Origin: Dichomitus squalens LYAD-421 SS1
Taxonomy: Eukaryota > Basidiomycota > Agaricomycetes > Polyporales > Polyporaceae
Direction of reading: 5' to 3'
DNA: 64,000 nucleotides
Assembly: GCF_000275845.1 (NCBI RefSeq)
Contig: NW_006766901.1
Location: 322,698-386,697 of the forward strand
Shown: piece by piece, positions 1 to 11,143 of the stretch
Layout of the letters: each line of letters opens with the position of its first letter
Position numbering within the stretch: position 1 is the first letter of the stretch
Program-made: the position numbers and the translations under genes
The notes under the pieces: model-generated
Seen by the model: only the letters and a program-made list of their open reading frames with translations
Told to the model about the DNA's origin: nothing
Database searches by the model: none

Positions 1-1216
1 TGGGAATGCCTCTCTTCCTCGAGTTTCTTATGCAAAGTTGCGAGGAGCGCGGTGCGCACCATCTCTCCGTCACGGTCGACTTGTGTGCTGTCGTTTTGTA
101 AAGCAATATAAGTATCTATGAACCACGGTGGTGAGGGGAGCGGGCAAGGATTAAGTCGTAGAATGCGGCAGATGGTGAAGATGGTGACCAACCGAGAGGA
201 CGGGTAAGGCTCATGCGGGCACACGGCCAAGCAGAGTAATTATTGCATGCTTCAACTACACACAGACAGGAGACGTATGTATGAGTGCTAGGTATGTTCC
301 CTTCGCGCATCACTTTCCCACAACGAAATCAAGATACGCACCTTTCTCGACCAAGATCGAAACCACCTCGCGCATCTCATCCTTCTCGGCATCCGCTCTC
401 TTCACTTCGTCCAAGTAACGATCGAGCTTCTCGCTTAGTTTCTCCTTTGCGCGTCGTTCCGCCTTGAGCTCGAGCTGATGGGCGTTGCGCGACGCGTCGA
501 GCTCGTCGAGCGTCGCCATAAGACGCGCCTGCATTTGCGAGAGCTTGAGATTGCATAGCTGCAGCTCTTTCCGGAGACGGGCTACCTGAATGTGAAGCAA
601 TCGGCTTAGCAACCACTCGCCTAGGAACGGAGATGTACACAAACCTCGTTATCGGGCTGTACGACAGAGCTCGCCTGCAGAGTTTTACCGTTCTTCGCAC
701 CAGGTCCTGGCATGCGATGTCTGCGCGTGAATAGGGTCAATTTAGCGATAAGTTACGCGTAATCGTAAACAAAAACAGATTCAAGAGATACAAGCGTCAG
801 CAAAGCATACGGAAAGCAAGCAACAGGCGGAGAGCAGGCAGAGGTAGTGGAGGACAACGTTCAAGCGGTGGGCCACAATACCTTCCCTATTGTTGGTATC
901 ATTAAGCGCCCATGCGTCCTCAATAAGCGCCCTTGATTCAGCCGCGGCGCGAACTTCACGATCATCCACGCCGTGTTCTTCGTAACTCATAAAGCTCTCT
1001 AGCTCCGCCAATACTGTAGTCTGGAGAGATAGGCAGTTCCTGATATTCATATATCCTCAACATACTTTTGGAGCTTATGTCGTTGGACGATACTGAGCGC
1101 AAGTCGAGAGTCAAACCAGCCAACTTACGCGACCCAGGATTCTCGACGTCATATCGGGCGATGTCGTGTAGCTCAATAATCGATATACATGACTTTCGCA
1201 GCCAAGTTGTCTTCAT
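1..1216 (-). CDS. coiled-coil protein, 3' part outside the window
   Basis: Not assigned to a named family. Splicing by hand gives exons 1129-1216, 1066-1092, 882-1013, 645-706, 342-585 and <1-87, with good donors and matching phases. The product is a hydrophilic, charged protein. Its middle (VARLRKELQLCNLKLSQMQ onward, through ELKAERRAKEKLSEKLDRYL) is a long heptad-like coiled coil, which suggests a structural or scaffold role; that is inference. An alternative ATG at 713 would make a shorter protein lacking the ELESFMSYEEHGVDDREV region. The first exon is the least certain, because an acceptor-like CAG just upstream (about 1245) could mean that the true start lies further right. The last exon seen (CACACAAGTCGACC on the coding strand) stays open to the window edge, so the C-terminus is unknown. 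Confidence 0.6.
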
Positions 1217-1636
1217 ATAAGATAATCGCACGAACAGATCTGTCAAGACGTTCGAAAGAATCCAGAAGACGAGCAGAGAAAAAACGACGGCCGTTCACGC
1301 ATATCTTTTTCCATACTGATGTGTACTATCCTCCGTCATTCGAACCAACCCCACAAGTCATATCGCACCAGGAACGCTAAGCCCACACTGATTCACCCTC
1401 CGCACAGAGCCTCCCTCTGCGTTGTATCCTGGACCGCGTGTCAGGACTCTCGGATCAAATCAACCGGGCATGAAAACGAGCAGCTCAGAGCCATCCGAGT
1501 CGATCAAGTTCATGGTCACAAAATACCGGGGTGTGCTACGCCTTTCTAGCAGTCTGCTAGGAAAAGACCCTCGTTCTCCGTCTGGTGCGGAAGTACTCCC
1601 CTCGGCTTGTCGTCGACGGGGGGGATTTCAGGAGTA

Positions 1637-2046
1637 TTAGGTCGCTTCCTCCGACGAGTCATCAGCGTCTTCAGGCGATTGGACATCCCATGGAGTACCT
1701 CTCCAAGACACCGGCTGCATGTGTCTATGGGGGCGCATACTAGACGCTCCCGGGACCTGCGAATCAAACAGCTTCCAGCCCAAGATTGCTCCCGGTCTCC
1801 GGAACTGCCGACGGGGCGTCTTGGCAAAGGCAAACGACCAATGCTCGGATTGCTATGTGCCAGGCACCGCGGAGGTGCGTGCATGTCCTACCGCCCCTTC
1901 ATAGTGATCATATTGCTCCCGGGATGATGTAGTCCATTGACCCAGAGCGGTTGGGGGACCTTCGGTGGTACATCTTTGTTGTGAAGTGGGTTGGACACCT
2001 GTACCTGTGCCACATGAGCCTCTTCAGGTTGTTCGGGCGTACTCAT
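1637..2046 (-). CDS. candidate hypothetical gene, C-terminal exons
   Basis: No family recognised. The last exon (1637-1852) encodes a convincing C-terminus with SQVPGASSMRPHRHMQPVSW and an acidic tail EDADDSSEEAT before the stop. It is preceded by a 39-base intron with a GTAGGA donor and an ATAG acceptor. The upstream exon (1892 to about 2046) is open in two frames, one starting MSTPEQPEEAHVAQ, and the phases leave it unclear which is used. A CAG acceptor at about 2090 suggests further exons to the right. Treat the coordinates as the supported core, not as a full gene. Confidence 0.3.
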
Positions 2047-2129
2047 CGCTCGAGTCCTTGGCCATGCACTAGCAGCTTTCTGGGGTTGTAAGTGGATGTG
2101 TCAACGAAAGTTCCAAAAAGCAAACGGCT

Positions 2130-2996
2130 GCCTTGAGCCGCCGTGACCCGCCTTGCGCCGATTCGAGGCTGATGATCCCACGCTCGCGGTGCAAGGTTCG
2201 TATCTGGGTATCACTGCCACCGCTGTTTGGTGGCCATGGATGGCTCCGCCTGACAAGCCTGCCTACGGCCGATGGTCTGTGTATTCTATTGCGTCTATCG
2301 TGGTCTAGTTCGTCCTGACGTCACTAGCTGTTCACTCCAGCCCCTGTGTGAGCTAGCGCATCCGGACAAGGCGCACCATCTCGCACACGACCCGGCGCTC
2401 TTGTGCACTCCACAATTTTGAGCACCCCCAAATATCTTCGTACTCGCTCGCACCACCCTTCTCTTGCCTGCCGACGTCGGTCGAACTCTGCGCGTGACAT
2501 CCCAGGCCATGAAGCCCACCCGCTCTACGGACCGTCGTTGGGCAAGATGAGGCCTCCTCTAGCAAACCCTGCGACATTATGCAACACCAGTACGATGCAT
2601 TGGGTAGACGAGGAGACATGGCTACTCGCTTGCAGCAAAAGAAGGTCGGGCGACATTTGGTCGGTGGCAATTCACTGTGGCAGTCCAAGTGGTGCGCCCT
2701 CCAGACGCGTCAATGGCTGGTCCTTACCCGGACCTCAAGCTATAGTTCGGAACAGACAGCGGCAGCGCGGGGCGCCGCGCTCAGCGGATCCCTCGAGCGT
2801 TAGGAGCGACGCATTCGCGGAGCGCTCTGTGAAGGTGCCGTAGTTCCTTTGTCTCCTTCATTTTCTTCGTCTCCTGCTGCACTCAGGCCTCAGTGCTCGT
2901 AATCGTGTCAGCGCGCTCGCCGGGGCATCTCTGCCCAGAATCTCCCCGCACGACGCGCATGTGGTGCAGGATGCAAGCGCAGGGGACTTGAGCCTG
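2130..2996. other. no supported gene
   Basis: This stretch between the candidate gene and the secreted-protein promoter has several open frames on both strands, but none gives a consistent spliced protein. The minus strand at 2340-2560 has a mildly protein-like frame (EGWCERVRRYLGVLK) that may be an upstream exon of the preceding candidate gene. Confidence 0.4.
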
Positions 2997-3003
2997 TATT
3001 TAA
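2997..3003 (+). promoter_or_regulatory. TATA-like box of the small secreted protein gene
   Basis: TATTTAA lies 95 bases before the ATG at 3098, a usual spacing for a fungal core promoter, and is followed by a C/A-rich leader (ACCACAACC just before the ATG). Confidence 0.5.
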
Positions 3004-3097
3004 GAGAGGGCGGTCGAAGGCTACATCTAACATTTTAAGCAACCAACTCCTGCACCTACCTCCCCAGCCAGTCATCCATACCTTCGCCACCACAACC

Positions 3098-3515
3098 ATG
3101 CAGTTTACCATCGCTACCATCGTGCTCGCCGCCATGCTCCCGGCCGCGCTGGCAGCCAATTGCCAGAACAGCGGCGGCGTCGCTAATGGCGAATGTGTCA
3201 AATTCTACTCGAACGACCAGTGCAAGGGTGGTGCAATCGGGAGCTACAAGCCGACGTGCGAAGGCAACTGCTTCCAAGGCAGCTTCAGCAGCGTGGAGGT
3301 CTCAGGCGATGGCACCTACGGTACGGACTGCACCATCTACTCCGACTCGAATTGCAACAATGAGCAAACTGTGAGTGTAGTTTCCTGTTACTCAATACAG
3401 TTCTTGGGTACTGATCATAATCGACGACCAGGAAACCGGAAACTCCGTTGCTGGAGCTGGCAAGTGCGGTTCCTCGCCCAATGCCGGGAGCATGAAGTGC
3501 TACTACCGCTGCTGA
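3098..3515 (+). CDS. small cysteine-rich secreted protein
   Basis: Two exons, 3098-3370 and 3432-3515, are joined across a 61-base GTGAGT..CAG intron and give 118 residues. The first 19-20 residues (MQFTIATIVLAAMLPAALA) are a clear signal peptide. The mature part is rich in Cys, Gly, Ser and Asn, has about ten cysteines and ends in KCYYRC, so it is probably a disulfide-stabilised extracellular protein. No catalytic motif is visible. Proteins of this kind are common in fungal secretomes and may act as effectors or wall-associated proteins; that role is inference. The intron is needed: reading through it replaces the cysteine-rich C-terminus with an unrelated frame. A TATA-like box stands 95 bases upstream and an AATAAA at 3798. 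Confidence 0.8.
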
Positions 3516-4333
3516 ACGTCAACAGCTCCGTCGTAGAGGTGCGTTCCTGCATGACAAAACATCCGCGTACTTTGTGGTACTCATCTGGCCTTGTTTCCGT
3601 TAGCAGTCTCTTCGTGATCGACGCGTCTTGTCGGCGACGCAAGTCGCGATGTGTCCGAGTCGCCCCACGTGACCGCGTTAGAGGCGTCTGACACGAGCCT
3701 ATTAACGATCTCCTGCAAATCCGGCTCTGACCCTGATGTACAACTAGTATCGGTTTTCGCCTATGTAACAATAATCTTAGCCCGTAAAGTAGTGTGCAAT
3801 AAAGGCGCACTCTAAGCTCATTTTCGCTCTCATCTGAACCCCACTCCGAGTCCTACCGAGACGTTTAAGGAATAGGGCGGGACGTGGATCGACAGCAGTA
3901 CATGTAAGGCCCTGGACAGGTCCCCACTGCCGGTGTTGGAGTTGACGCTCGTCTTGGGGTCGCTCGTTGCGTGAGTGGCGGAGAATCTCCCATCGACCGC
4001 CGCTCCGACCAGTTCTGCGGCTGCGGTATGGCCATGCATCGAGGCTGTTGGACGCGAGCAGCGCGTATGACCTGCGTCATCGTAATTAGTGCCGGTGCGC
4101 GTGCGTTACGGTACACATGCCCGGTAACATCACGCGGATGTAATGCTCTGCCAGCTGAGCTGCGGATTCTACTGCCTGACGAGGTCGCTTTGGGTCATCA
4201 ACCTGGAGCTTCAGAGGGACTCGGAGTCCATCAATCACTAACACATGTCTCTCCTAAAGCCACGCTCATTCAAGTGCCAATCTCATCGCAGTGTACCTTC
4301 GTCACATAAATGACCATTATGTGTCCTCGTGCA
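3516..4333. other. intergenic, convergent genes
   Basis: Convergent space between the secreted-protein gene and the GST. AATAAA at 3798-3803 may be the poly(A) signal of the secreted-protein gene. No frame here gives a credible protein. Confidence 0.5.
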
Positions 4334-5145
4334 TCAGAACACTAACGGTACGTTCACCTTCACCCAGGACGGGCGGGATGAAATTTCCTTCCACCATCTG
4401 ATATCCCGTGTTCAGCAGTCACATTATGCGCGCCTTCCAGACCAACTCACCTAGCAACGCTAGGCCACCTGGGAGATTCTAGGAAGTCGAGACCCGCGTC
4501 CCTGAGATAACTCCCGTACGAGAGATGGAAGAGGTCGACCAACGATACCTCCTGGGACGGAGGACGGCAGATGTGAGCATACATTGCGATGTAAGCCCTG
4601 GCTTTACTCACATCCCCGGCTAGGAACTTCGTCTTGGAGAGCAGAGCCTCATACCCGTCCATCTTGCCTTCAAGCAGAGCCGTCTGCGCCTTGACGGCCG
4701 CGGTGTCAGAAGGCAGCCCGAGGCCGCTGGGGGGTCAGTATCAGTCCCGCATATATATCCATCCACAGACGACATACGGATGGAAGACGGCCTCCCATAC
4801 GATTTTCGTCGCCAGCGGATCAAAGTCGAAAGCCTCCACGCTAGCAGCCTGTTCGAACTTCGCAGTGGCCTCGACGTCGCTCTGCGCGGGGATGAGTTTC
4901 CCGATGCCCCCGTACTTGAGCGCGAGGTAGCGGGAGATCGCCCGGGACTCGAAAATCTCGAAGCCGTCGTCCTCGATGTAAGGGATCTGGCCGAAGGGTT
5001 GGTGCGCTAGGTGCTCGGGGCTCTTGTGCGCTCGGTTCTCGACGTCGACGAGGACCAGCTCGTGTGGGATCTTCAGCTCCTCGACGACGGTCAAAACGCG
5101 CTTGGTGCAGGAGGCGTAAGGGGTGCCGTGGATCTTGAGAACCAT
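4334..5145 (-). CDS. phi-type glutathione S-transferase
   Basis: Four exons (4778-5145, 4612-4726, 4451-4551, 4334-4397) give 215 residues, the usual size for a cytosolic GST. The N-terminal thioredoxin-like domain shows the glutathione-binding signature HQPFGQIPYIEDD followed by FESRAISRYLALKYGG. The helical C-terminal domain contains DGYEALLSKTKFLAGD, then VDLFHLSYG and RWWKEISSRPSW near the end. Family knowledge: conjugation or peroxidase reactions with glutathione, here probably detoxification of wood-derived or self-made compounds. The first three exons have exactly the lengths (368, 115, 101) of the GST at 19995-20843, so the two are paralogues. Where that copy has Ser11, this one has Ala11-Ser12. 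An in-frame ATG three codons upstream (5154) is possible, but the chosen start aligns with the paralogue. A run of 12 Gs (5162-5173) sits just upstream. Confidence 0.93.
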
Positions 5146-5739
5146 GGTTAGCAAGTCGGATGGGGGGGGGGGGTGAGCGTTCCGCAGGACACTGTTAAGT
5201 TGCCGTTAGCCTCCGCGTCCTCCTACAATATATATTCCCAAAAGGCGGGCCTTACCAGTCTCGCACTTGAGCTTGCAGCCTTTGTCAGCAAATTCCGTGT
5301 TCATAGTTGGATGGTCGTTAGTCATCTATGGGCGTGCTCGCCTTCCAGATGCGGAACAAAGCGCTCAGGTGTTGTTCCCCGAGTATTCGGAGATACGCCC
5401 CGGCGCAGTGTACTGATTGCGCGCACCGTGTACGAGGAAGATGACTAAGTTACACAAGTGGCATACAACGAGGTCTGCAGACCTCCCTTTCCCGCGGGAC
5501 GAATGGTAAGAAGATTGATAAGTAGCCATGCCCTGATGCGCCCGGTAGAGGAGAGGGACAAAGGCAATGCGCGCATGATGAAACGATAGGCGAGAGACGG
5601 GGGGAAAATACGAGCTGGAGAGCCCAAGGGGTGGGCGGAAGAGTCGAGGGCCCGATCCACGCGTGTGCACACCACGGCGGCAACGACGACGGCGACCGCG
5701 AAGAATGACAGTGGTAAGCATCTAACGTGACGCAAACTC
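5146..5739. other. intergenic between GST copies
   Basis: Apart from the 12-base G run at 5162-5173, probably in the leader or promoter of the GST, no gene, tRNA or clear repeat is seen. Open frames here do not resemble proteins. Confidence 0.4.
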
Positions 5740-6170
5740 CCTCGTACCCATCATCTTGCTTTCACCCTTCTCGGCCTCGACCGCTGTCGTGTCCGTCTGC
5801 TGCCCGAAGAACCTGAAAGCAGCCGTCAGTCCCACTTCGTGAGCGCGCTACACAGACGACTTACGGCTTGAAGACGCCCTCAATCGCGAGCCCTACCGCC
5901 GGGGGCATCGCTCGATGCTGGCCGCCTGCGCGAACTTCGCCGTGGCCCCGATATCGCTCTGTGGAGGTATGAGCTTCCCGATGCCCCCGTGCTTGAGTGG
6001 GAGGTAGCGGCCGCTCGCACGGCGCTCGAAAAGCACCAAGCCGTCGTCCTCGATGTACGGGACCTGGCCGAAAGGCTGGTGTGCAAGATACTCTGGGGTC
6101 TTGTGTGCGCCTTTGTTAAATTCGATGAGCATGAGCTCTTGAGCGACGGTCAAGGTGCGCTTAGTGCAGG
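5740..6170 (-). pseudogene. decayed glutathione S-transferase copy
   Basis: The minus strand keeps CTKRTLTVAQEL, then IEFNKGAHKTPEYLAHQPFG and QVPYIEDDGLVLFERR, clearly GST exon 1 (about 5875-6170). A second piece (about 5740-5812) with FFGQQTDTTAVEAEKG matches exon 2, and a GTAAGT donor and CAG acceptor survive between them. Damage: no start codon or first dozen residues, about six residues missing between the QEL and IEF parts, a frameshift near 5905-5917 (about ten bases fewer than in the intact paralogue), a further frame slip in exon 2, and no exons 3 or 4. It is therefore a tandem duplicate of the neighbouring GST that no longer encodes an enzyme. Confidence 0.85.
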
Positions 6171-6660
6171 TAATGACCGATAGGACTGACGGTCGGGAGA
6201 CGCCGTCGACCTGTCGGCCCGAGCGCTTGCTCTCGTTGATAGTACTTGGCATCACGAGTGCATATAAGGAGCTCCCTGACTGACGACTTTGTCCCGTAAA
6301 CATATACGGTAGGATAACTTGGACAACTTCCGTTTCTTCACCTACAAGCAGGCGCGAACGACGGGTATGACCAGGTAAGTGCACAGGCAAAAAAAATTCA
6401 ACATAGTCTAGATGCATCATCAGTAGGTAGAAAACAGCCTATTATACCAGTACCGCCTATCAAGTACGGTGGGACAGTGTGGATGGGGGTCGGGTTCGTA
6501 AAGTCATCGACGTGAATGAGACAGGAGAAGAAGGGAGCGGACAGCGTTGCACAATGCACGTAAGATCGTAAAGAAAACAAGCAGGACAGGGAACACATAA
6601 CAGGGGGGTAATACTTCTTCTACTTAATCCTTGGCTTCTTGTTGCGTACTCGTGAATCCT
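6171..6660. other. intergenic
   Basis: No gene seen between the GST remnant and the 3' end of the karyopherin gene. The right part probably holds the 3' untranslated region of that gene. Confidence 0.4.
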
Positions 6661-9600
6661 CTACTGCCCAGGGACGAACGCAGTCAGACCCGCCGCCTGA
6701 ACCTTGCCGGGCTCCTCGCGGTTCAAGAGACCAATAAGGTTGATGACCTCTGCCCGGATTTCGTCACCGACCTGATCGGGGCCTGTGGGGTCGAGCACGA
6801 ACGCGAACACATGCAGGAGCTTGTCGAGGTGCGGGTGGAGAACAGCAGGCTGGGTATTGAAGAGGTGGAAAATCGCGCGGAAGACAGGCCTGTTCTCAAG
6901 GTAGTCGTTCCGAAGCGGCAGTGCGCTGAGGAACACGGGCAGGACCTGGTCGAGCGGGAGTGCGGCGGTGTTCTTGACGATCATCCGCGCGACCGCACCA
7001 ACGGCGTTATCACGCGCATTGAGCTTAGCGGCAGGCGCATCTGCGGGGACTTCGAAGATGGGCCGGAGCGCGCCAAGGATGGTGAGGTACTGTGGCGAGA
7101 GGTCGACGTTGGAGTACTCGATGAGGAGACCGGTGGCGAACGCTGCGTTGCACTGAACCTCGGGCTCCTCATCGCTCAACGCGCGGTAGAAGAGGTCGAT
7201 GAGTTCCTGGGTGTAGGGCGTGACGGCGCTCTTCATACCACCAATGATCTCGGACAGAGTACCAATGGCAGACGAGCGGTCGCTGAGGGACCGGTTCTTT
7301 TTCTGCAGACCGATCAGATGAGCCTAGAGTTCAATGTGCGGCTGAGCCTGATGACTCACATAATACTTCGTAATCAGGGGCGCAAACTTCTCGTAACCAG
7401 ACACAAAGTCGGGTCCGAGAGCGGTAGCGAGCGCAGCGACGAGGTCTCCTGCTGACGAGATGAGAATCGAGTCGTACTCCGCGGAGTCTTCGGGAGCTTC
7501 CTCAGCCTCATCCTGGTCGGGGTCCTGCTGGCAGATCGCCTTCTGCTCGAGGACTTGGATAGCAATCTTCGCGATGAGCTCGATGCCTATCATCGGTAGT
7601 CAGTGTGCTGTACAATCTATGAGGCTGATGTTGTACTCACGGTTTTCTACGAAGGCGGGGCCGATCTTGGTGATCGTCTCGGCAAGACCTACGCACAAGG
7701 ACGACACAACCTTCCTGTATAACACAAGTCGGGGTCAGCACCGGAAACAACGAAGCAATGATTATAAGAGGATTGAAGGTCAGGGAACAGAAATCTATGG
7801 TTACGTCTCACGCGCCCGTCGGGCATCGAAGTGAGCTGAGTAAATTCTTTCATCTCGCCAAACTGCACTCGGCGCTCAAGTGCAGTAAGATATGATAGGG
7901 GGACAAACGAGAACACGTACTTGTTGTCCTCCGTCTCGTACATCTCCAATAGCGGGGGAAGAGAGACGTTAACGAGCTCCTTGACACGAGGGTTGAGAGG
8001 GGGGTAGCCCTGGATCATCAAAGAGGTCAGCTGCACAGATTCAGCATGCAAGCCGCATCAACTTACGTGAAGGCCAGGCTGCCACTCCTGCGGGTCACTC
8101 AGCTCATAGAAACTGCGAACGATCTCAAGCAGCGAATCCGTTGCGCTCTTACGGATCCCGTCGTAGTAGTGCGACAGGAGCTCGACGAGTGTCACCGTGC
8201 ACTGCTCAACGTACGGCAGGAAGTGGCCCTTTGTGTGCGCAAAAAGGACGCCGATGGTGTCCGCCGCGATCTCCTTCTCGATGCAGATCGTGCTATTCAC
8301 GTCGAGCAGCTTGTCAAGGTCGGTGCCGTCGTCTTCGTCGATGTTCACGAGCTCGTCCGAGACTTTGATGGCGCTCGAAGGCGTGAGGCCAGTTGCGAAA
8401 TTCGCCGCGAAGTCAGGGTTCTGGACTGTGGTGTCGGAAGTCAGCTCCTAGTGTTCAGATGGAGATGGTGGAAAAACAGAGACTTGCATGTGAGGCTCTC
8501 CTCCTCGCCGTGCTCAGCCTGCTTGCAGCTCTGGATGAGCGCAGGGACGACAGTAGGGAGGTACGGCGCAAAGTCGTCGCCGAACACCCTCGACATGACC
8601 CCGAAGAACAAGAAGCTGCACTCGCGCAGGCGCGCCGAGCCGAGCTCGATACCGTTAAACGCCTGGCCCATCATATCGTTGAAGTACGGTGCGAAGTGTT
8701 GCTTGCCGACCGCCTCTGCAAACGTGCCGACGGCGTCCATCGTGATCCCGCGGAGCTCCTGCTCCTCCCCTTCGCCGGTGAGAACGAGGAAGTGCTTGAA
8801 GCGTTCCATCGTCGGCTGGAAGTACGGTAGGAACTTCTCCTTGGACGCGTGCGCCGCGCTCCCAATCGCGCCAATCACGACCGACTTCACCGCGAGGGGC
8901 GCCGTGTCGAGCAGGCCGACGAGGCGCTCCATGATGAGGTTCAAGTACTGGTCGATGACTTCGTGCATAATCTCGAGTAGTGCATCGAGTGCGGTGCACG
9001 CGGGGCGCTGCGTGACGGGGTCGTTCACAAGCTGCATCATCGTCGGGACGAGGAACGCGTGCTTGGCTGCGCACTCCTCCTCGAGCCACTCGCACAGGCA
9101 GCTGACGGCGACGCAGGACGCCTTGCGCACGGTCGCGTCGCTGTCCTGGAGGCCGGCCTCGATCATTGGCCAGACCTCGCCCATGAGAGGAGTCATGTAC
9201 TCGCTGCAACCCTCAACTGACACGCCGAGTGCGAGCATGGCGCCACGACGCTGAGCAGGATCAGAAGACGTGAAGTACTGGCGGATGAGCTTGCTGAGAG
9301 CGGGGAAGACCTGACCAGGGGGGAGGCTAGTCGCGAGGCAGTCGACGATGCGAAGGGCAGAACGAGAGGGCGCGTCGTCGTCGATGTCGTCGGGCTCATC
9401 CTCGGTGGTGATAGGCATAAGGCCCTCGAGAATGGCGGGGGCAAGGCCCAGCGCTTGGACCTTGGACTTTTTGCTATGAATGAGAACGTCAGCATAAGCA
9501 TACAGGGACGGCCAGATGGTCTCCTTACTATTGAACGGTCCAGTTCAGGGCGTTCAGGGCCAGGACACGGAGTTCCGGGTCATAGTTGCGGTTCGCACCA

Positions 9601-11143
9601 CAACGGAGGAGGAATTCGGCAAGCGGGGTGATGTGATTGCTGAGAAGAGGGATTTCCTATACACCGAAGGCGTCAACTAACTTGGATAAGGGGTCAGCCG
9701 TTCTCTTGATAGACTTACGAGGATGAGAAGCGTCTCGAAAACATCAAAAAGTTGACGGGCGCCAGCCTCGTTGCCACTCTCGACACTCTGACCAATCACG
9801 TTGATCATGGCAGGAAGGAGCTCTTGGAAGGATTTCTACGGTTCAATTATAAGCGAGAAGTCTCCTGCTCCTGAGCATGACGGGCTTACGATATCTGCTT
9901 TATCATCGGCGTCGATGTATTGAGCAATGACACCAAGAGCACTGCGATGAAGGATGATCAGCATCTAATGAGAGGGATCAAGGCGAGTCGGCTTACCGAA
10001 CGGTCGTTATCCGAACCTCAACGCTTTCTGGGTCATTGAGGAGGTTGCCGAAGAGCTTGAAGAGCGTCTGCAAATGTGACTCGAAGCCCTCGACGATATT
10101 TTCAAGGACGGCGAAGAGGATGTAGATGCCGACTTCGCGGTGCGCGGCCTGCGGAGACAGGCAGGTCTGTTCGAGGAATGGCAAGAGGGTGGGCCAGTGG
10201 CCGAGGGGGATTTCAACGGAGGCGATGGCGGCAATGACACGGGCGATAGAATGGCGGACGAGGTTGCTGGTAGGGGTTGAGCTTCGGAGCCGACGTGAAG
10301 ACCCATACATACTTACTTCGATTCGGCGAGGACGATCTCGGGAAGCTTGCTCTTGATCTCCTCCCTGCTGTTAGCGTCCACCTGCGTCCAGAAGTCTCCG
10401 CTAGCCTGTATGGTGCGTTTTCGAAGCTCGACGGCGGCGAGTTGACGAACCTGTCAACATGCATCTAGTCAGCGTCACCTCGAGCAGTGATAGACAACCT
10501 AGCAGATATATTTGGTAGACGTGGTGCGAGGCGCCACACCGGGAGGCACGCCTCGGAGTTGAGGGTCCGCGTCAGGAAGTGGAAGATCAATACTCAAAAC
10601 GGTAAGCGATGATGTTTCGAATGCCTCCGCACGTCCTGAAGCAAAGTCCGAGGGCACGGATGACTGACGACGCGCGCGATCTTGACGATGGGTAGGTAGT
10701 AGAGATAACGGAGTCGCTTGACCTCAATGTCCGGAACGTGATCGCCGACATGCATACGATCTAATCGAAATCCTCTTACGCGTTGCCGAACAAGAGCATC
10801 GCATACACGAGAGACAGGAGAGAAATGTGGGGACAAACGAGGAAGCAACACTCACTGCCTGCTCCGGAGAGCTAGCCATGATGCTCGCGAGAGCAGGGAT
10901 ACATTGCGGGTTCTTGTAGAACTCCTTGTTTAGCTGAGCCGTGGCCTACAATTGCATGCGCGTAAGAGCTGTGTCTGGAAACTGGATCGGGCAAGGGGGT
11001 TGCTCACCGCCTTCAGCTGAACGGTGTCATTGGAGGTAAACTGTATGAGGAGACTGTGCAGATTCTGGACGAAGGTGGGCTGGAAAGAAACTATAAGAGC
11101 GTGCATTAGAGCATAATTTTACGCAGAAAATACGCACGTCCAT
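6661..11143 (-). CDS. KAP123: importin-beta family karyopherin (Kap123/importin-4 type)
   Basis: Fourteen exons give 1088 residues, the normal size for Kap123/importin-4: 11138-11143, 11008-11079, 10856-10945, 10317-10450, 9997-10266, 9890-9941, 9719-9835, 9529-9656, 8488-9473, 8067-8425, 7921-8030, 7641-7714, 7360-7586 and 6661-7302. The protein is a chain of HEAT repeats, beginning FVQNLHSLLIQFTSNDTVQL and with the typical VRQLAAVELR and NLVRHSIARVIAAIASVEIP blocks. An acidic loop (TTEDEPDDIDDDAPS) lies in the middle. Known role: nuclear import of ribosomal proteins and histones by binding cargo and Ran-GTP. Exon 1 encodes only Met-Asp. The intron at 8426-8487 starts with GC instead of GT, and the third intron is 405 bases, far longer than the others. 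Open frames on the opposite strand are shadows. Confidence 0.95.

Noticed and set aside
6631..9254. Long plus-strand open frames of up to 402 codons
   Set aside because: They lie exactly opposite the exons of the karyopherin gene, have low-quality composition, and disappear at that gene's introns. They are shadows of a GC-rich coding strand.
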